Source of the DNA: Symbiodinium natans
Lineage: Eukaryota; Sar; Dinophyceae; Suessiales; Symbiodiniaceae
Direction: 5' to 3'
Assembly: GCA_905221605.1 (NCBI GenBank)
Contig: CAJNDS010000870.1
Span: 1 to 55,000 of the forward strand
DNA: 55,000 bases
Numbering within the stretch: position 1 is the first letter of the stretch; every line of letters begins with the position of its first letter. Of the stretch, positions 13,201 to 23,520 are shown in pieces. The notes beneath the pieces were generated by a model. The model was given only the letters and a program-made list of their open reading frames with translations, was not told the origin of the DNA and did no database searches. A program made the position numbers and the translations under genes.

Positions 13201-13312
13201 GTGCTTCAAAGCCCAAGAGGTGTTTGCAAGTGGGGGGGCTGCCCCCCCCCCCACCCCCCAACCCCCCCCGCTTCTTTTAAGCCGTACCAAGCGTGCTTCA
13301 AAGCCCAAAAAA
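10205..13312. repeat. Minisatellite of about 31 units with G7/C7 hairpins and higher-order organisation
   Basis: The anchor AAGCCCAAGAAACT or a close variant recurs about 31 times at spacings of roughly 80-118 bp. A full unit has the anchor, TTGAAAAACATCGTGTGAGC, GTGTTTGCAAAT, then GGGGGGGCTGCGCCCCCCC (a near-perfect inverted repeat), AACCCCCCCGCTTTTTTTAA and GCCGT. Three unit types are visible. A has CTAGTTGAAAAACATCGTG. B has CTTGTTGACACCCATCATG with GAGCAGGG. C is a short unit without the G/C hairpin. From about 11040 onward the order is mostly A-B-A-C, a higher-order period of about 400 bp, with local A-B-A-B stretches. Long frames across the array are artefacts of the repeat and are not annotated as genes. 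Confidence 0.95.
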
Positions 13313-13315
13313 CGA

Positions 13316-13500
13316 AGGAAATGACAGGATATCTGTCCAAAATGTAAGGAAAATAGGGTTTTCCCCCTAGGAAAAACCAAGGAAAACCTAAGGGAAATTA
13401 CAGGAAATCCGTCCAAAATGTAAAACAATAGGTTTCCCTATGAAAAAAACCAACGAAAACCGAAGGGAAATTACAGAAAATCCGTCCAAAATGCAAGGAA
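13316..13500. repeat. About 74-bp direct repeat, about 2.5 copies
   Basis: The phrase GGAAATTACAGGAAATCCGT followed by CCAAAATGTAAGGAAA recurs near 13318, 13394 and 13467 with few changes. It lies between the minisatellite and the right inverted flank. Diverged inverted copies seem to lie in the left flank around 9945-10040. Confidence 0.75.
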
Positions 13501-13612
13501 AGTAGGGTTTTTCCTAGAGAAAACCAAGAAAATCGACCAAAAAAAAAAAATAAGAACCCCCCCCCCCCCAAAAAAAAAAAAGACCCAAAAAAAACTCCAC
13601 CCTTTTTTTTGT
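13500..13612. repeat. Right inverted flank of the minisatellite complex
   Basis: Contains GAGAAAACCAAGAAAATCGA, then A-runs, a C12-13 run and AAAGACCCAAAAAAAAC. Read on the other strand it matches the left flank at 9845-9940 in order and spacing. The inserted poly-C tract is the main difference. Confidence 0.75.
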
Positions 13613-13619
13613 TTCAAGG

Positions 13620-14072
13620 TTGATCCCCGCGCAGGTGACCTCCTACCTCAAACGAGCAGTCCCTGGCCCACATTTACAAAAGCTACCACCGATGCAAAGT
13701 TGCAAAGAAGAGGAGGCCGGATTGGACCTGAACAGGTGGACACACTGTGAGCATGAGCTGAGCAGTGGGGAGAGGACTTGCATGGCTCTTCCTGTAGGTT
13801 TGGATGCGGACATGATTGCAATGGTGGCGGCCACAGCACGTTGCACAGTCACAGTCGTTTGGTGTAAGCAAATCGGTAGATCGCAGGCGGAGTTTGCCGT
13901 GGCGGCGCAGCGGGCGGCCTTGCGTGAGGCGGAGGAAGCCAGCCTTCCCGTGCAGGCAGCGCCTGAAGGTTTGAGGATCTTCAGGGTTTGTTGGCTGTTT
14001 TCCTTTTGCAGAATCTGGGCAGACATGGTGAAGGTGTTGTATGCTGATCAACAGATAGGTATCCCGGAATAG
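13620..14072 (+). CDS. Weak hypothetical ORF/exon
   Basis: I do not recognise this protein. The frame is open for about 150 codons. It contains an Ala/Glu-rich segment AEFAVAAQRAALREAEEASL that could be helical, flanked by less protein-like sequence. It begins immediately after the right inverted flank and ends just before a poly-G tract. It could be a downstream exon of the hypothetical gene at 9120-9830, with the repeat complex inside an intron, or a chance frame. Confidence 0.2.
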   Translation: MIPAQVTSYLKRAVPGPHLQKLPPMQSCKEEEAGLDLNRWTHCEHELSSGERTCMALPVGLDADMIAMVAATARCTVTVVWCKQIGRSQAEFAVAAQRAALREAEEASLPVQAAPEGLRIFRVCWLFSFCRIWADMVKVLYADQQIGIPE

Positions 14073-14104
14073 TGTGGTGGGGGGAGGGGGGGGGGGGGGC
14101 GGGG
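14070..14104. repeat. Poly-G tract
   Basis: GTGGTGGGGGGAGG followed by a run of about 13 G with one C. It is a simple tract with G-quadruplex potential. Confidence 0.9.
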
Positions 14105-14600
14105 GTCGCTGGCTCATCAGCTCAGCAGTACGAAGAATCTCAGGAGGATCTCGGAGGATCTCAGAAGACTTTCACAAGCATTTCAGAAGAATTTCAGGAG
14201 GACAGATGTGTTTCGCAGCGCCCTGGGCAGCCTCAGACTTTCAGCTCTCAGTAGCTGCTAAGTAGCAAAGTTTAAAGAACTGACAGAGTGTAATTTCAGA
14301 TGACCCGAAATGATTAGCACAATTCCGGAACATGTGAGCCTGCTAAATAATTTCGGCGAAACTTTCCGCAATCCCAGCGATCAAAATGATCAGCATTGAA
14401 GTTCAAAAAGAGGCAGGGCGAGCAATGAGGCTTCAGCTGTCAGGTCCTTCCTGGAGTCTATTTTGGGCATATGGACAGCCCGCAGTCTACGCTCTTGCCA
14501 AAGACGCCCAAGGTCGCCTCTATCTCAGATGTCTGACGATTGGCAAGAGTCCATGGTGGCACGGTGACAGTCCAACAGTTGCTATGGTGCCTTAGGGTCG
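14105..14600. other. No recognisable gene; short CAGAAGA/GGAGGATCTC motif repeats
   Basis: At about 14140-14205 the motif TCAGGAGGATCTCGGAGGAT and its variants repeat irregularly. A 70-codon frame at 14386-14595 shows nothing recognisable. Confidence 0.4.
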
Positions 14601-15560
14601 CTTGCGCAAGCTTGAGCACAAGAAGCTGACGCAAGACAATGTGCGCTGATGCTTGAAACCACTTTCATGTTCGAGGTGGTTCCCGCACGCAAGTCCGCAG
14701 CGTGCGTGAAGGTACATCAAAGGAAGCTCTTGTCTCTTCCCCAAGAGGACCTTCACGGCGTTTAGTTCCGAGCATTGTGTGTTGGGTCTGCCCGAGCTGT
14801 CGTTCTGGTAGGACCGTGACTTCAATCTCTTCAGGACCGCCCGAAGCTTCTTTCTGCCATATACTGTAAATAAATTGCACGCAGTGCAGGGAAGGCAGCA
14901 GCCGTGTCAGTCGAGACTGAGGGAGGAGATCAAGGTCTCTTGAAGAGAATATCACGGAACCAGTCGCGAGTACACTTCGTTCGACACGTGGTGTCTCATG
15001 TAGTTGGCGAAGTCTCGGGGCAAGTTCTCATACAAGACTGCAATCTCTTCAACGGGATAAGTCTGTGCGGCCAGGTCACATTGCAGAGTGTCTTTCTTGC
15101 CGCGACTGCGCCCGCGACTGCGCATGTGACTGCGCCGGCGACCGTGGCGGCGACAGCGACCGCGCCGACCGCACCCGCGACAGCGACTGCGCCTGCGACT
15201 GCGCCCGCTCTTGCACGTTAAGGTTGTTCTTTGAGGCGGTCTGAAAGACAGCCTCCTCAAGAAGCTGGTGTCCCAGTCTCATGAGTCTTGCTGTCAAGCA
15301 GTAGCACCTGTTCTGAAAAATGCAAACTCCCGAAACTTTAGAAGAAGACTTGGTGGCTGTGTGATGTTCATCCTCTTGAGATTCAACGAACTGAATCCAG
15401 CCTTGGTTGTCATCATTCAGGCGGTGGCCATGGTGTTGAATCCTACCTTGCACTACGTGCGCAATGCCTTTTTGCGGTATACTGGGAATCAACCGCATAT
15501 TACAGAGTGTTCGTGCGCCGGTACGTTTTGGATTGTTGATGAGCTGGACAGTTCGCATGC
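14600..15560 (-). CDS. Candidate minus-strand gene with an Arg/Ser-rich segment, unresolved exons
   Basis: I do not recognise the gene with confidence. On the minus strand several protein-like fragments follow one another: DDNQGWIQFVESQEDEHHTA (about 15420-15360), LMRLGHQLLEEAVFQTASKN (about 15285-15225), a basic Arg-rich run over the 15100-15220 repeat, and AQTYPVEEIAVLYENLPRDF followed by ANYMRHHVSNEVYSRL (about 15075-14955). A last fragment ASGGPEEIEVTVLPERQLGQ lies near 14850-14790. The breaks would be introns. The Arg-rich part depends on a hexamer repeat, so its frame is uncertain; another frame gives a Ser/Gln/Arg-rich SR-like peptide. The signal is suggestive only. Confidence 0.25.
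15098..15215. repeat. GC-rich hexamer/dodecamer repeat (GCGACT-GCGCCC type)
   Basis: Imperfect tandem copies of GCGACTGCGCCC and relatives. Because the period is a multiple of three it yields low-complexity peptides in all frames of both strands (Ala/Thr on +, Arg/Ser on -). Confidence 0.85.
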
Positions 15561-16560
15561 GTATTATATAATATATGTATATAGTATATACGCTCGTAGA
15601 GGTTCAGACTGTTGTCGAATCCATTCCATGATGGCGAACCCTGTCCCTCTGTAATGTATCAGATGGCCGATTTTTGGGTGGGAAACGAAGTTCGGCTGTT
15701 TCTGCGTCAAAAGTTCTGCACACGCACACGCCAACACACATGCTTGCCCCTTGGACGAGTTTTGCGACGCAAAGCAACCGCCTGGCCCCTTTTCAAGTGT
15801 AGGGCACGAGGGCTTGTGCCTTGGTGCCATGGGACACAGCGAAAGGTCGAGGTCAAATTTCTGACTTGGAGAACAGAAGGCCTTTTGAGGCATAGGGGAG
15901 GTACCTGTAGGGTCAGGCCCAGTGGCCCAGCAAGCGTCTTCTGAACTCGGACGCATCTGATGTGAAGAGCTGCCTGTCCCTCCCAAGGCTACGACCCCAA
16001 AGCAAAGAACTGCTTTTTTGCATGTGTTGCATGGGGGCCTAATGAGAGCGTAAGCATCCTGTTCATCTGGCATTCTGCTGAACACCTTTCAAAGATCAAG
16101 CAGAGGGCAAGTGTGAGCGTTGACATCCTAAAACATCTGAAGCTTCTGATGCTCCAACGTAGTCTTTGGTCTCAGTCTGAGGTAGTTCAGTGTCCTGCAA
16201 AACCCCCTGAAATCTGTGAGTACCGTACCGAATCCCCATCAGCAGGTGTCGGTCGAAACCTTGAGTAGCAAGCACACAAAAGAACACCCTTTGCCTCAAA
16301 AAAGACCCTGAACCCAAAGCTTCGGAGACTAGGGGAGGAAGGTGCTCGTAGTGTACAACCATATGGGGCTTCAAGATAATCAGGGGCCCCTCATATAGAC
16401 CCCCAAATAGTAGGATCCCCTTATAATAAGGCACCCCCTAATTTCGTACAGCCCCCATACAGCAGCGGCACGAGCTTTGGGGAGGCCCCTTGTGTTCCGA
16501 AATCGCCATATGCACTCAGACGGCAGGTTGGACCTGATGATGCAGTCGGAGGACCTGCAG
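15561..16560. other. No recognisable gene
   Basis: A short TATATAATATATG-like AT patch lies at about 15565-15595. Frames on both strands are short and lack motifs. Around 16380-16470 AGGGGCCCCT/CCCCTTATAA-type phrases recur irregularly. Confidence 0.4.
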
Positions 16561-16564
16561 TTCA

Positions 16565-17060
16565 TTGCAGTTCGAAGAGTCTGTTGCAAAAAAACTTGCC
16601 GAGGTGGAGGAAGAGTCTCTGGGAGCTGAGGAACCTGTGTACCCAGTCTATACCTGCCTGATCATCCTAAACCCTAAACCACGGGTGGGAAGAAAAACCC
16701 TAAACTCCAACCTGTCCTTTTTGACATCCGGACCCCCAGGAGCCCAAGTCATCAAGCACAACAAGCAAGCGAAAGATGGCAGGGCACCTAAGGCCAAATG
16801 GCAGCCCGGGTTCCTAAAAGGTATAGGCGTGACCAGATGAGGGCTCCGAAGCCCCTCCCTCATAAAGATGTAGCGTGAACCCTAAACCCTAAACCTTTAA
16901 ACCCTAAACCCTAAACCCTAAACCCTAAACCCTAAACCCTAAACCCTAAACCCTGAACTCTTGATGCGTCCTTTTCCTGCGAGTCTGAGGCGGGGACGTG
17001 GGAGCTTGGCAAAGACCCGGCTTCGAAAGGGCCTCTGTCCGCCGAGGAAGAGGACGCAAA
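16565..17060 (+). CDS. Candidate exons separated by telomere-like repeats
   Basis: Two charged, protein-like stretches in + frames flank CCCTAAA repeats: QFEESVAKKLAEVEEESLGA (about 16566-16630) and SEAGTWELGKDPASKGPLSA with EEEDAK (about 16983-17058). The second stops being plausible exactly where TTTAGGG repeats begin. They could be exons of one small gene with telomere-like repeats in its introns, or chance frames. No family is recognised. Confidence 0.25.
16877..16955. repeat. Interstitial CCCTAAA block
   Basis: About 10 heptamers of CCCTAAA on the + strand, nearly perfect, with one CCTTTAAA interruption. Confidence 0.95.
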
Positions 17061-17230
17061 GGGTTTAGGGTTTTGGGTTTTGGGTGGTAGGGTTGAGGGT
17101 TTAGCGTTTAGGGTGGTAGGGTTTAGGGTTTAGGGTTTAGGGTTTAGGGTTTAGGGTTTAGGGTTTAGGGTTTAGGGTTTAGGGTTTAGGGTTTGGCGTT
17201 TAGGGTGGTAGGGTTTAGGGTTTAGGGTGG
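17060..17230. repeat. Interstitial TTTAGGG block
   Basis: About 20 heptamers of TTTAGGG on the + strand with GGTAGGG and GGCGTTTAGG interruptions. It faces the CCCTAAA block at 16877-16955 in inverted orientation across about 100 bp of non-repeat sequence. Confidence 0.95.
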
Positions 17231-18050
17231 TTGCTAAATAGAAAGTCGAAGAATCTGGCCTCTTGTTCACCCGACAATCCATCAACTGGAGGGCAAGAAG
17301 CTAGGCTTGAGTTGTGTCTTGCTTTAGCAGTGGTGTCCTGCTTGGGACAAGGTCTGGAAAGCAGCAAGCTGGGGGAAAGTTGATATTTATCCGATGATTT
17401 CCGATGCGGGCGTATCGGAGTTGAATTGATGCATCAATCTGCCAAGACATGGGGTACATTGGGCCAGGGGTGGGGGGGGTGGCAGGCCCCCGCCCCACTC
17501 CTCCCCTCCGCTTCTGCCTTAAACAAGATGGTGATGGTGCCGACTCCATGATGTTGAAGATGACGATTCCACGGGCCTGAAGGCGTAGATGATGCTGATA
17601 ATGACCACCACTACCCGCCATACTCCCCCGCTCACACCATGATGTGATGCCTTAATTGGCCATGTAACTTCTGGTTTGCTGCCATCGTTTAGCCATGCAA
17701 CATGATTCAGCCATGAGTTTCTTCTTGCTGCCCAATGTGCCTGAATTTCCTATCATTGCTTGGCCATGTAATTCCTGCCTTTGGCTCAGAAACAAACGGT
17801 TCTTGTGGAAGGAATGATGTCACTATCTAGTCTTTGTCACCATTTCACACGGATGGTTTTGGTGTGTTCTTTCATTTCTGTACTCAAATGGCTTATCAAT
17901 ATGTAGCATTTGAAGATAAGCCACAGCGAATAAGCTTTTCTATCTCTGTTGCAGACGCAACCAACATCAGCATCATGGACTCTGCATTATCATCAGCATC
18001 TTTACTGTTACCAGCGGCGCAGCACCGTTTTTTTGCCTTCCTTGGCTGGC
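17231..18050. other. No recognisable gene
   Basis: Contains a GGCCATGTAA-type phrase repeated loosely at 17640-17800 and nothing that I can assign to a gene. Confidence 0.4.
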
Positions 18051-18054
18051 ATCA

Positions 18055-18455
18055 TTGAAATCATGGTCATCATCATCATCGTCATCATCATCTGCGTAAT
18101 CTACGCCTGGAACCTTCATCACCAAAACGTCACCATAAACTGGGCCGCAAAAAGAGTATCTTCAGTACCACGGAGTCAGCATCATCAGCAGCAGCAGCAT
18201 CCTTACCTTCAGCATCAACATTGTTGTGGGCCGTTGGGGGTGGCGGTGGTGGTGGTGGTGGTGGTGGTGGTGGTAGTAGTGTTGGGGTGAGTATTGTTGA
18301 ATCAGAGTGGATTCTTGGCAAGTTTGTGCGCGTTTTTGGTCGGCATCGTTGCCATCATTTGTAGAATGTGTGCTAGCAGCTATCTGATTTTCAGCATCAT
18401 CTACATCATCACCACCATCATCGCCACCATCATCATCATCATCGTCATATCAGCA
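18055..18455. repeat. Trinucleotide-rich region: (ATC)n, (GGT)n, (ATC/ACC)n
   Basis: ATC/ATT repeats at about 18055-18100, about 13 GGT/GGC units at 18238-18282, and mixed ATC/ACC/GCC repeats at 18396-18450. A similar GGT tract recurs at 41035-41100. The polyvaline, polyproline and polyisoleucine frames over them are repeat artefacts. Confidence 0.85.
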
Positions 18456-18499
18456 CCACTGCGAGCAACATTTGCATCAGGTGGTGGTGCTGTGGCAGG

Positions 18500-20039
18500 G
18501 GCATAGTGGGTTGTGGTCGTGGTGCTGCTAGTGTGGTGCTGGCGCGGTGCGGTGAGGGAACCCACGGGCTTTTCACGATTCTAGCTTCCCCTTGTTTTGG
18601 CGAAGGGATCGGGGGTTGGTGTGGTGATGGCGTGAAAGCTGTTTGCTTGAAGGGCAAGCTTTCATTGGCGTCGGCTTGTCCCCTCAAGTTTGTATGACAG
18701 GCTAACTATGTGAGAGCGTGAGTGCCATGTGCTCGCACTTGCTGCAGGAGCGTATCAAAGAGGAGAAGGCGCAAAGCCGTGAAACAAGTCTACCGAGAGC
18801 TGATGAGCCCCAGTTAGGAAATACGGCTGCCTTGGTTTGTTGACGAACCGGAGTGCCCGTGACCGTTCTAGATCCGTCAGCTCATCAGGGTTCCCCTTGG
18901 CATTGTGCCGTTGGCTTGGCAGCTTTGCCGTTCCCTCGCTGCAAGGCGCAGTATGATGACTGGCGCAGGCCTCCTTGTATACACGAACTGTCTTAAACTA
19001 ATTTGTTCTTCATGAACTGTGAATGATCCCAACCCCTTTCCCAGCTGCTTGATTCCCGGCCGTGTGCCCAAGGCAAGTGCTGCTGTGCGCACGCCATCTG
19101 AATACGCACATCAATCGCTTTGAGACGGACCCAATCGCGGGTACTGTTAAAGGGTTTATGTTCTAGCTGCTGCAGTGGCGGCGCCGGACACAGCTGGCTT
19201 TGAGAAATCGAGGCTGCTCGGTCAGCCCTGCATTCAATGGCCCTGCATCTCTTAACGTTCCAGCCCCAAAATATCACCCCCGTATGTCTTAATTCAGGAC
19301 AGTCTCTGGGCCGAGACACTATGGAGTCCCTGGATCCTTAAGCCAAAGACTTCTCAAACATTGCTGTCGCTGTAGTTAGGCAGTCAGGGGTGTTTGCCGG
19401 TTGCTTGAGATGGCTGCGTTGCTGGCCCGAGTGCCTAAACTTCGGCTGTGCATGAAGAGCGCAGCGAATGCTTTTATACAAGCGGACGTTGTTTACACGT
19501 GGCCAGAGTCACAGCCAACAAGTTGGTAAGCACCAGTTTCTTGCCGACATGCAGGTAGCGCATGCGCACAGGCTTGAGTGTAGTTGCGGACAATGAGCAC
19601 ATCTGTGCCAGCTGAAAGTGCAAGCCTGCACGTCGTGCTAGTCATGGCCAACGCCTGAAGACCAGCTGCGTGGACCATGAGTGGAGCTACGGCAACGAAG
19701 CTGACAGTCGGCATGAGCGGGACAGTCCTGAGGACTTTCCGCGGTTTGCCGGTGCAACTGTCGCAAAAAGTTGGGATTCCTCTTGGTAGCTGGTGCCCTG
19801 CTGGCTGGTGATTTTAGTCCCGCGCAGCGCACCCATGTTCCAGATAAGGCAGAGGCTCCACCTGGAGGTATGCACTTTTGCGATCTCTTCAGTGTGGCCT
19901 CCGGTCGAAAGGGAAGCCTACGACCGTCTTATGGTGCGTCATGGTACGTTCAGGACTTGAGTGGGAAGTTTTGAGAAGGAAACCCAAGGCTGCAAGGCTT
20001 AGGCGTGGGTTATGATACCCTAAATCACTATTAGGGTAC
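18500..20039. other. No recognisable gene; one possible short exon
   Basis: At 18748-18793 a GCAG acceptor-like site is followed by a charged peptide QERIKEEKAQSRET, which resembles a short coiled-coil exon, but no partners are found. The rest shows no support for a gene. At about 20010-20040 TACCCTAAATCACTATTAGG is a small inverted repeat at the left edge of the AT-rich island. Confidence 0.35.
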
Positions 20040-20387
20040 GGTTAGAATATAATCTGACAATATTGGAGATTCTTGTTTACTTCTTAACCCTGGACCCCCC
20101 ACCCTCCGCTCGCCACGACCAATCTCGTGGAGAAACCTTTAGTTCAGGACTTCGACGAAACATTTTCAAGCGACCATCTCCTAAGCGTAGTCATAGACAT
20201 GAGAGATCCAAGACTATACAATTCACAAGATGTATGCTTCGAAAGATACAATCGAATTAAATATTGTCAATGAAACATTTTTGATTCCCCACAATTTGAG
20301 GGTGTACGAGCATTGTATCGAATGATGGAAATGATTCCAAGGATAAATATATTAGATGACATCTAGATCGATAGAATTCGAATCTAT

Positions 20388-20422
<35 letters not shown>

Positions 20423-21480
20423 TCAAATATCTGTATATATATATATATTTATATTGGGCCTTCTCATTTCATAGATTTCTTTGGATTTCTTTGTTTTGGC
20501 GGTGAAGGAAAATTTTTCTCTTGTATTCATATTATGGTTCTGATAAGATTGATCTTATTTGCATTCAAAATGATTCTTGAATAATGAAATTATATGAAAC
20601 TTAGCAATTCATGAGTTTAATTATCTATAAATTTCATATTTTTAAAGACATTTTTATCGTGTTCAAAGATCCGCTACTACTCTCAAATATATAGGACGTT
20701 TCAGAAAGAAGGAAAATAAGAGGAGGTGTCTGATGATTCTAATCATGAAATAAATAAGGAATGAAACCGAAGAATTTTCATATTTATTCAGGCCGAATAA
20801 ATATTCTTAGAAGAATATCTACCTTGTTATACGACGATACTGATCGATTCGTACACGCAAACTAACTAAAAGATTCGTAGACCCTTGCTCTAGGCGTCCT
20901 AAACTCTCAACGAGAGGGTAGAAGCTAAGATTTCTTGTCATGCACTTCCCATTACCTTCTGCATGCATATGTTTCATATTCATGGCCAAAACCACAGATT
21001 GAAAGGGGACTACTCATCGTCCATCCAAAGTACTTCTATTCGAAATATAGGGGACGTCAAAAGCATAGGATTCAATCTAATGAAATGTGTATATCGAAAG
21101 ATAATATTCCATAAATTATTTAGTACCCCACTTTTGCACTCCTAGGTTGGGAAATGTGTACGCATTTTGTAATGAAGTTGTTGATCCTCATGGTTATTAT
21201 GTCTTGGGTTGTATGCGTCAAGGTTTCAAAGTAGGGAGTCATAATTTGTCTCCGGAATACGGTCCATCGCAAAACGAATTTGGCTGGGCTTCGTCCAACA
21301 TTGAATCCAACTGTCTTGCTGAGCGACGATCCACAGAACCGACCCGCCGATATTTTGTTAATCGCACCTGCAGCTTTGCGACTTGTTAATCTTACACCCA
21401 GCTTTGCGACAGAACAATTGGTGGCGCTTCCCACATATTGCGGTCGATCTCGTGGTTACTTCGCCTTTCCAGGTGACTAA
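20040..21480. other. AT-rich island, origin unknown
   Basis: Base composition drops abruptly from GC-rich flanks to strongly AT-rich (by eye about two thirds A+T) and returns at about 21480. It contains an (AT)n tract at 20391-20453 and small palindromes such as GAATAAATATTC near 20796. No long frame and no recognised organelle gene is visible on either strand. The last about 200 bp (21270-21475) are less AT-rich and have a direct repeat of CAGCTTTGCGAC. It could be an organelle-derived insertion, a decayed mobile element or AT-rich spacer. Confidence 0.6.
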
Positions 21481-22249
21481 ATCTCTCCCTTGCGGCACAA
21501 GAAACCCTCTTCAATGCAAATCAAGATGCTGATCGGAAGCGAAACATGAATCACCTGGCTGAGCGTTATGCTAACTTGGGTACGAGCCTGTGGTTTTTGA
21601 GAGCTTGGGAGGCACGTATTTGTTCGCAAATCGACGAAGGTTCGGGACAATTAGTGGGGCCAGACAGGGGGCAGATGGTTTTAGACTTTTGCTCTCCGCA
21701 GAGACTTGAACAATCGAATGAAAACCCTTCGATGTCAAGAGCGGTACGAGGAGGTGCAGGCAGTAGCAGCAATAGGACGAGTACCGCTGTTTGTTTCTCA
21801 AGCATTTCCTTACTAACACTTCCGCCTCGTATCGACGTATATGTTTGTGCTTAATAGAGTATCGTATGTGTGTGAGGCTCTGGCTCTTTGGTGCAGTTCC
21901 ATGATAGAACGGCGTTCTCTTTGGTGTATCGAGGTTTCGGTGACGCAATGGCCACAAAGTAGCAGAAAGGCCCGAATCTAATACAATTAGCGAAATCCAA
22001 ATAAAGAAGTACCGCAGCGTCTTGCTTGGAAGACCTCGAAGAGTGTGCATGCCTCACATGAGCAAGCTAGATGTCCACCTTGCAAGCATCATGAGCTTCC
22101 TATGGCTCAAACGCACATGTTTTGTGATAGCCTGTTGCTTGGAACATAATTAAAGGGCATGCTATGTTGGCAAATCAGCAGAGATCTATCGGGGTAATCT
22201 GGCCTTGCCAGGACGAACACTAGCACGATCGGCAGTGCATCCCTTCGGC
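21481..22249. other. No recognisable gene
   Basis: Frames on both strands (for example 21546-21854 on +) have no known motif. The last part may be the 5' region of the CIA30-domain gene. Confidence 0.4.
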
Positions 22250-22862
22250 ATGGCTACGCTGCCGCAAAGATCATGCAGGTTCCTGGCCTTCTTTGCAGTT
22301 TACCTTATCATCGGGGAAGTGCGCGGAGCCGCCCTGGACATGGGTCAGTGGACTGGCGGGGGCTGGTACATCCAGAATGATGGAGTGATGGGTGGTAGGT
22401 CCAGTGGTGCTCTGGAGCTCGCAGATACTGGAGCGAAGTTTGAGGGAAGTATCAATCTCAACGGAGGAGGCTTCGCCTCTTTTCGACGAAGCTTTGCTGC
22501 GAGAGATCTGACTTCTTACGCTGGACTTTGGGTTGAGTTTGACACTTTGCCAGAGGACAGCATTGTTCCCCTGGCGGTTCACATCGCACTGAACGACGCG
22601 AGCAGGTGGGGCTTGTCCCAAAATGGAGTCTAAATGAAGAGGTTTCCCGATACATCTACATGGGTTCTGCTTGAATACTCCCGATTTCAGGAAGCCTGCC
22701 AGGTATAATGATTTCGGAGCTGCGATTGCTCTTCCACCTGGACCTGCTGGCTCCACCTTCTCGGCGTTTCTCCCGTTTTCGTGGTTCACGAAGCAGACGC
22801 GATGGTCTTGCGGCCACGAACCTGCATTAAGAGGCCGGTTCTGTGTCTTATTCTTTTGCTGA
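22250..22862 (+). CDS. Secreted CIA30-domain (NDUFAF1-like fold) protein, 5' exons
   Basis: Exon 1 (22250-22605) begins with an ATG followed by a signal-peptide-like segment, CRFLAFFAVYLIIGEVRGA, then WYIQNDGVMGGRSSGALEL, GSINLNGGGFASFRRSF and YAGLWVEFDTLP. The NDGVMGGxS and NGGFASxR signatures are typical of the CIA30 domain of complex I intermediate-associated protein 30, a galactose-binding-like fold. A GT-AG intron spans 22606-22690 (AGCAG|GTGGGG ... TTTCAG|GAAGCC) and joins NDASR to KPARYNDFG in frame. Exon 2 continues with FSAFLPFSWFTKQTRW, the late part of the domain. Where exon 2 ends and whether more exons follow (for example near 22894-23007) is unclear. Many algae have secreted or plastid CIA30 proteins unrelated to complex I assembly, so the role is open. 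A start at 22205 is possible but the 22250 ATG places the hydrophobic segment better. Confidence 0.75.
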
Positions 22863-23520
22863 GAAGAGCCATTAAGAGGGCTTCTCAGACAAATGGTTCA
22901 GCTCATTCGAAGCCTTCATAGGGAGTACGACTTGTCTGGTTTGAACCGTGCGCCCGTTCCAGCAAGGCCTGTGCAACAAGCTTTCAGGCACCTTCCCCGG
23001 CTGTGAGGCTAACGCTTAATGGACAGGTGAGAGTTGCAAACTGATCTGAAAACGTTTCACGAATGTGTAACAGCCGAGGTTCTTGCTCCCTGGACGTTAG
23101 CCGTGTTACCGGCGTGAGGGTCATGATTCTGAATCTTGGCAGCACTCTTCACAGTCGTGTCCTGAACTCTGGACATACATGTTGGAGTCCGGTTGGAGCT
23201 GCTTAGTGCAAAGCTTAACCCGCAGGCATCCAGGTACCCAGCATCCGTATAGCGATGCATATTCAGGTTCCAAGTAAGAGCTTCAGAGTATGTCACATGT
23301 TGGTTTATTTGTACCCTGAAGTGAAAGAAACAGCAGCACGGTTTGCTTTCTTTGTACCTGACATGTGCAAACCAAGACAAAAATCGACACCTGCAGACCG
23401 AAATCCCCAAATCCTAAACCCTGAACCCCGGTAGACCGTACACCCTCAATTGGGCTCTGGGTTTAGGGTTTAGGCTTTGAAGCCCTAACCCTAAACCCTA
23501 GCATCTGCTAGGCGGGTGGC
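22863..23520. other. Possible 3' part of the CIA30 gene, then telomere-like spacer
   Basis: A 38-codon frame at 22894-23007 could be a terminal exon. From 23405 to 23505 there are short CCCTAAA and TTTAGGG pieces in both orientations, which form the left half of the site into which the retrotransposon inserted. Confidence 0.4.

Noticed and set aside
10029-13428. Many long overlapping frames on both strands with Pro/Gly-rich repeats
   Set aside because: They follow the minisatellite period exactly and exist on both strands and several frames, so they are artefacts of the repeat.
9845-13612. CRISPR-like array of repeats and spacers
   Set aside because: Units are contiguous, about 100 bp, with no unique spacers and no cas genes; the setting is eukaryotic.
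18130-18321. Polyproline protein on the minus strand
   Set aside because: It is the reverse of a (GGT)n tract, with no other coding support.
21270-21475. Possible C-terminal piece of a non-LTR reverse transcriptase (PQNRPADILLIAP phrase)
   Set aside because: Only a short phrase resembles RT-associated sequence; no RT core motif is visible nearby.
20040-21480. Mitochondrial or plastid gene insertion
   Set aside because: No cob, cox, psb or rRNA segment could be recognised, so I describe it only as an AT-rich island.
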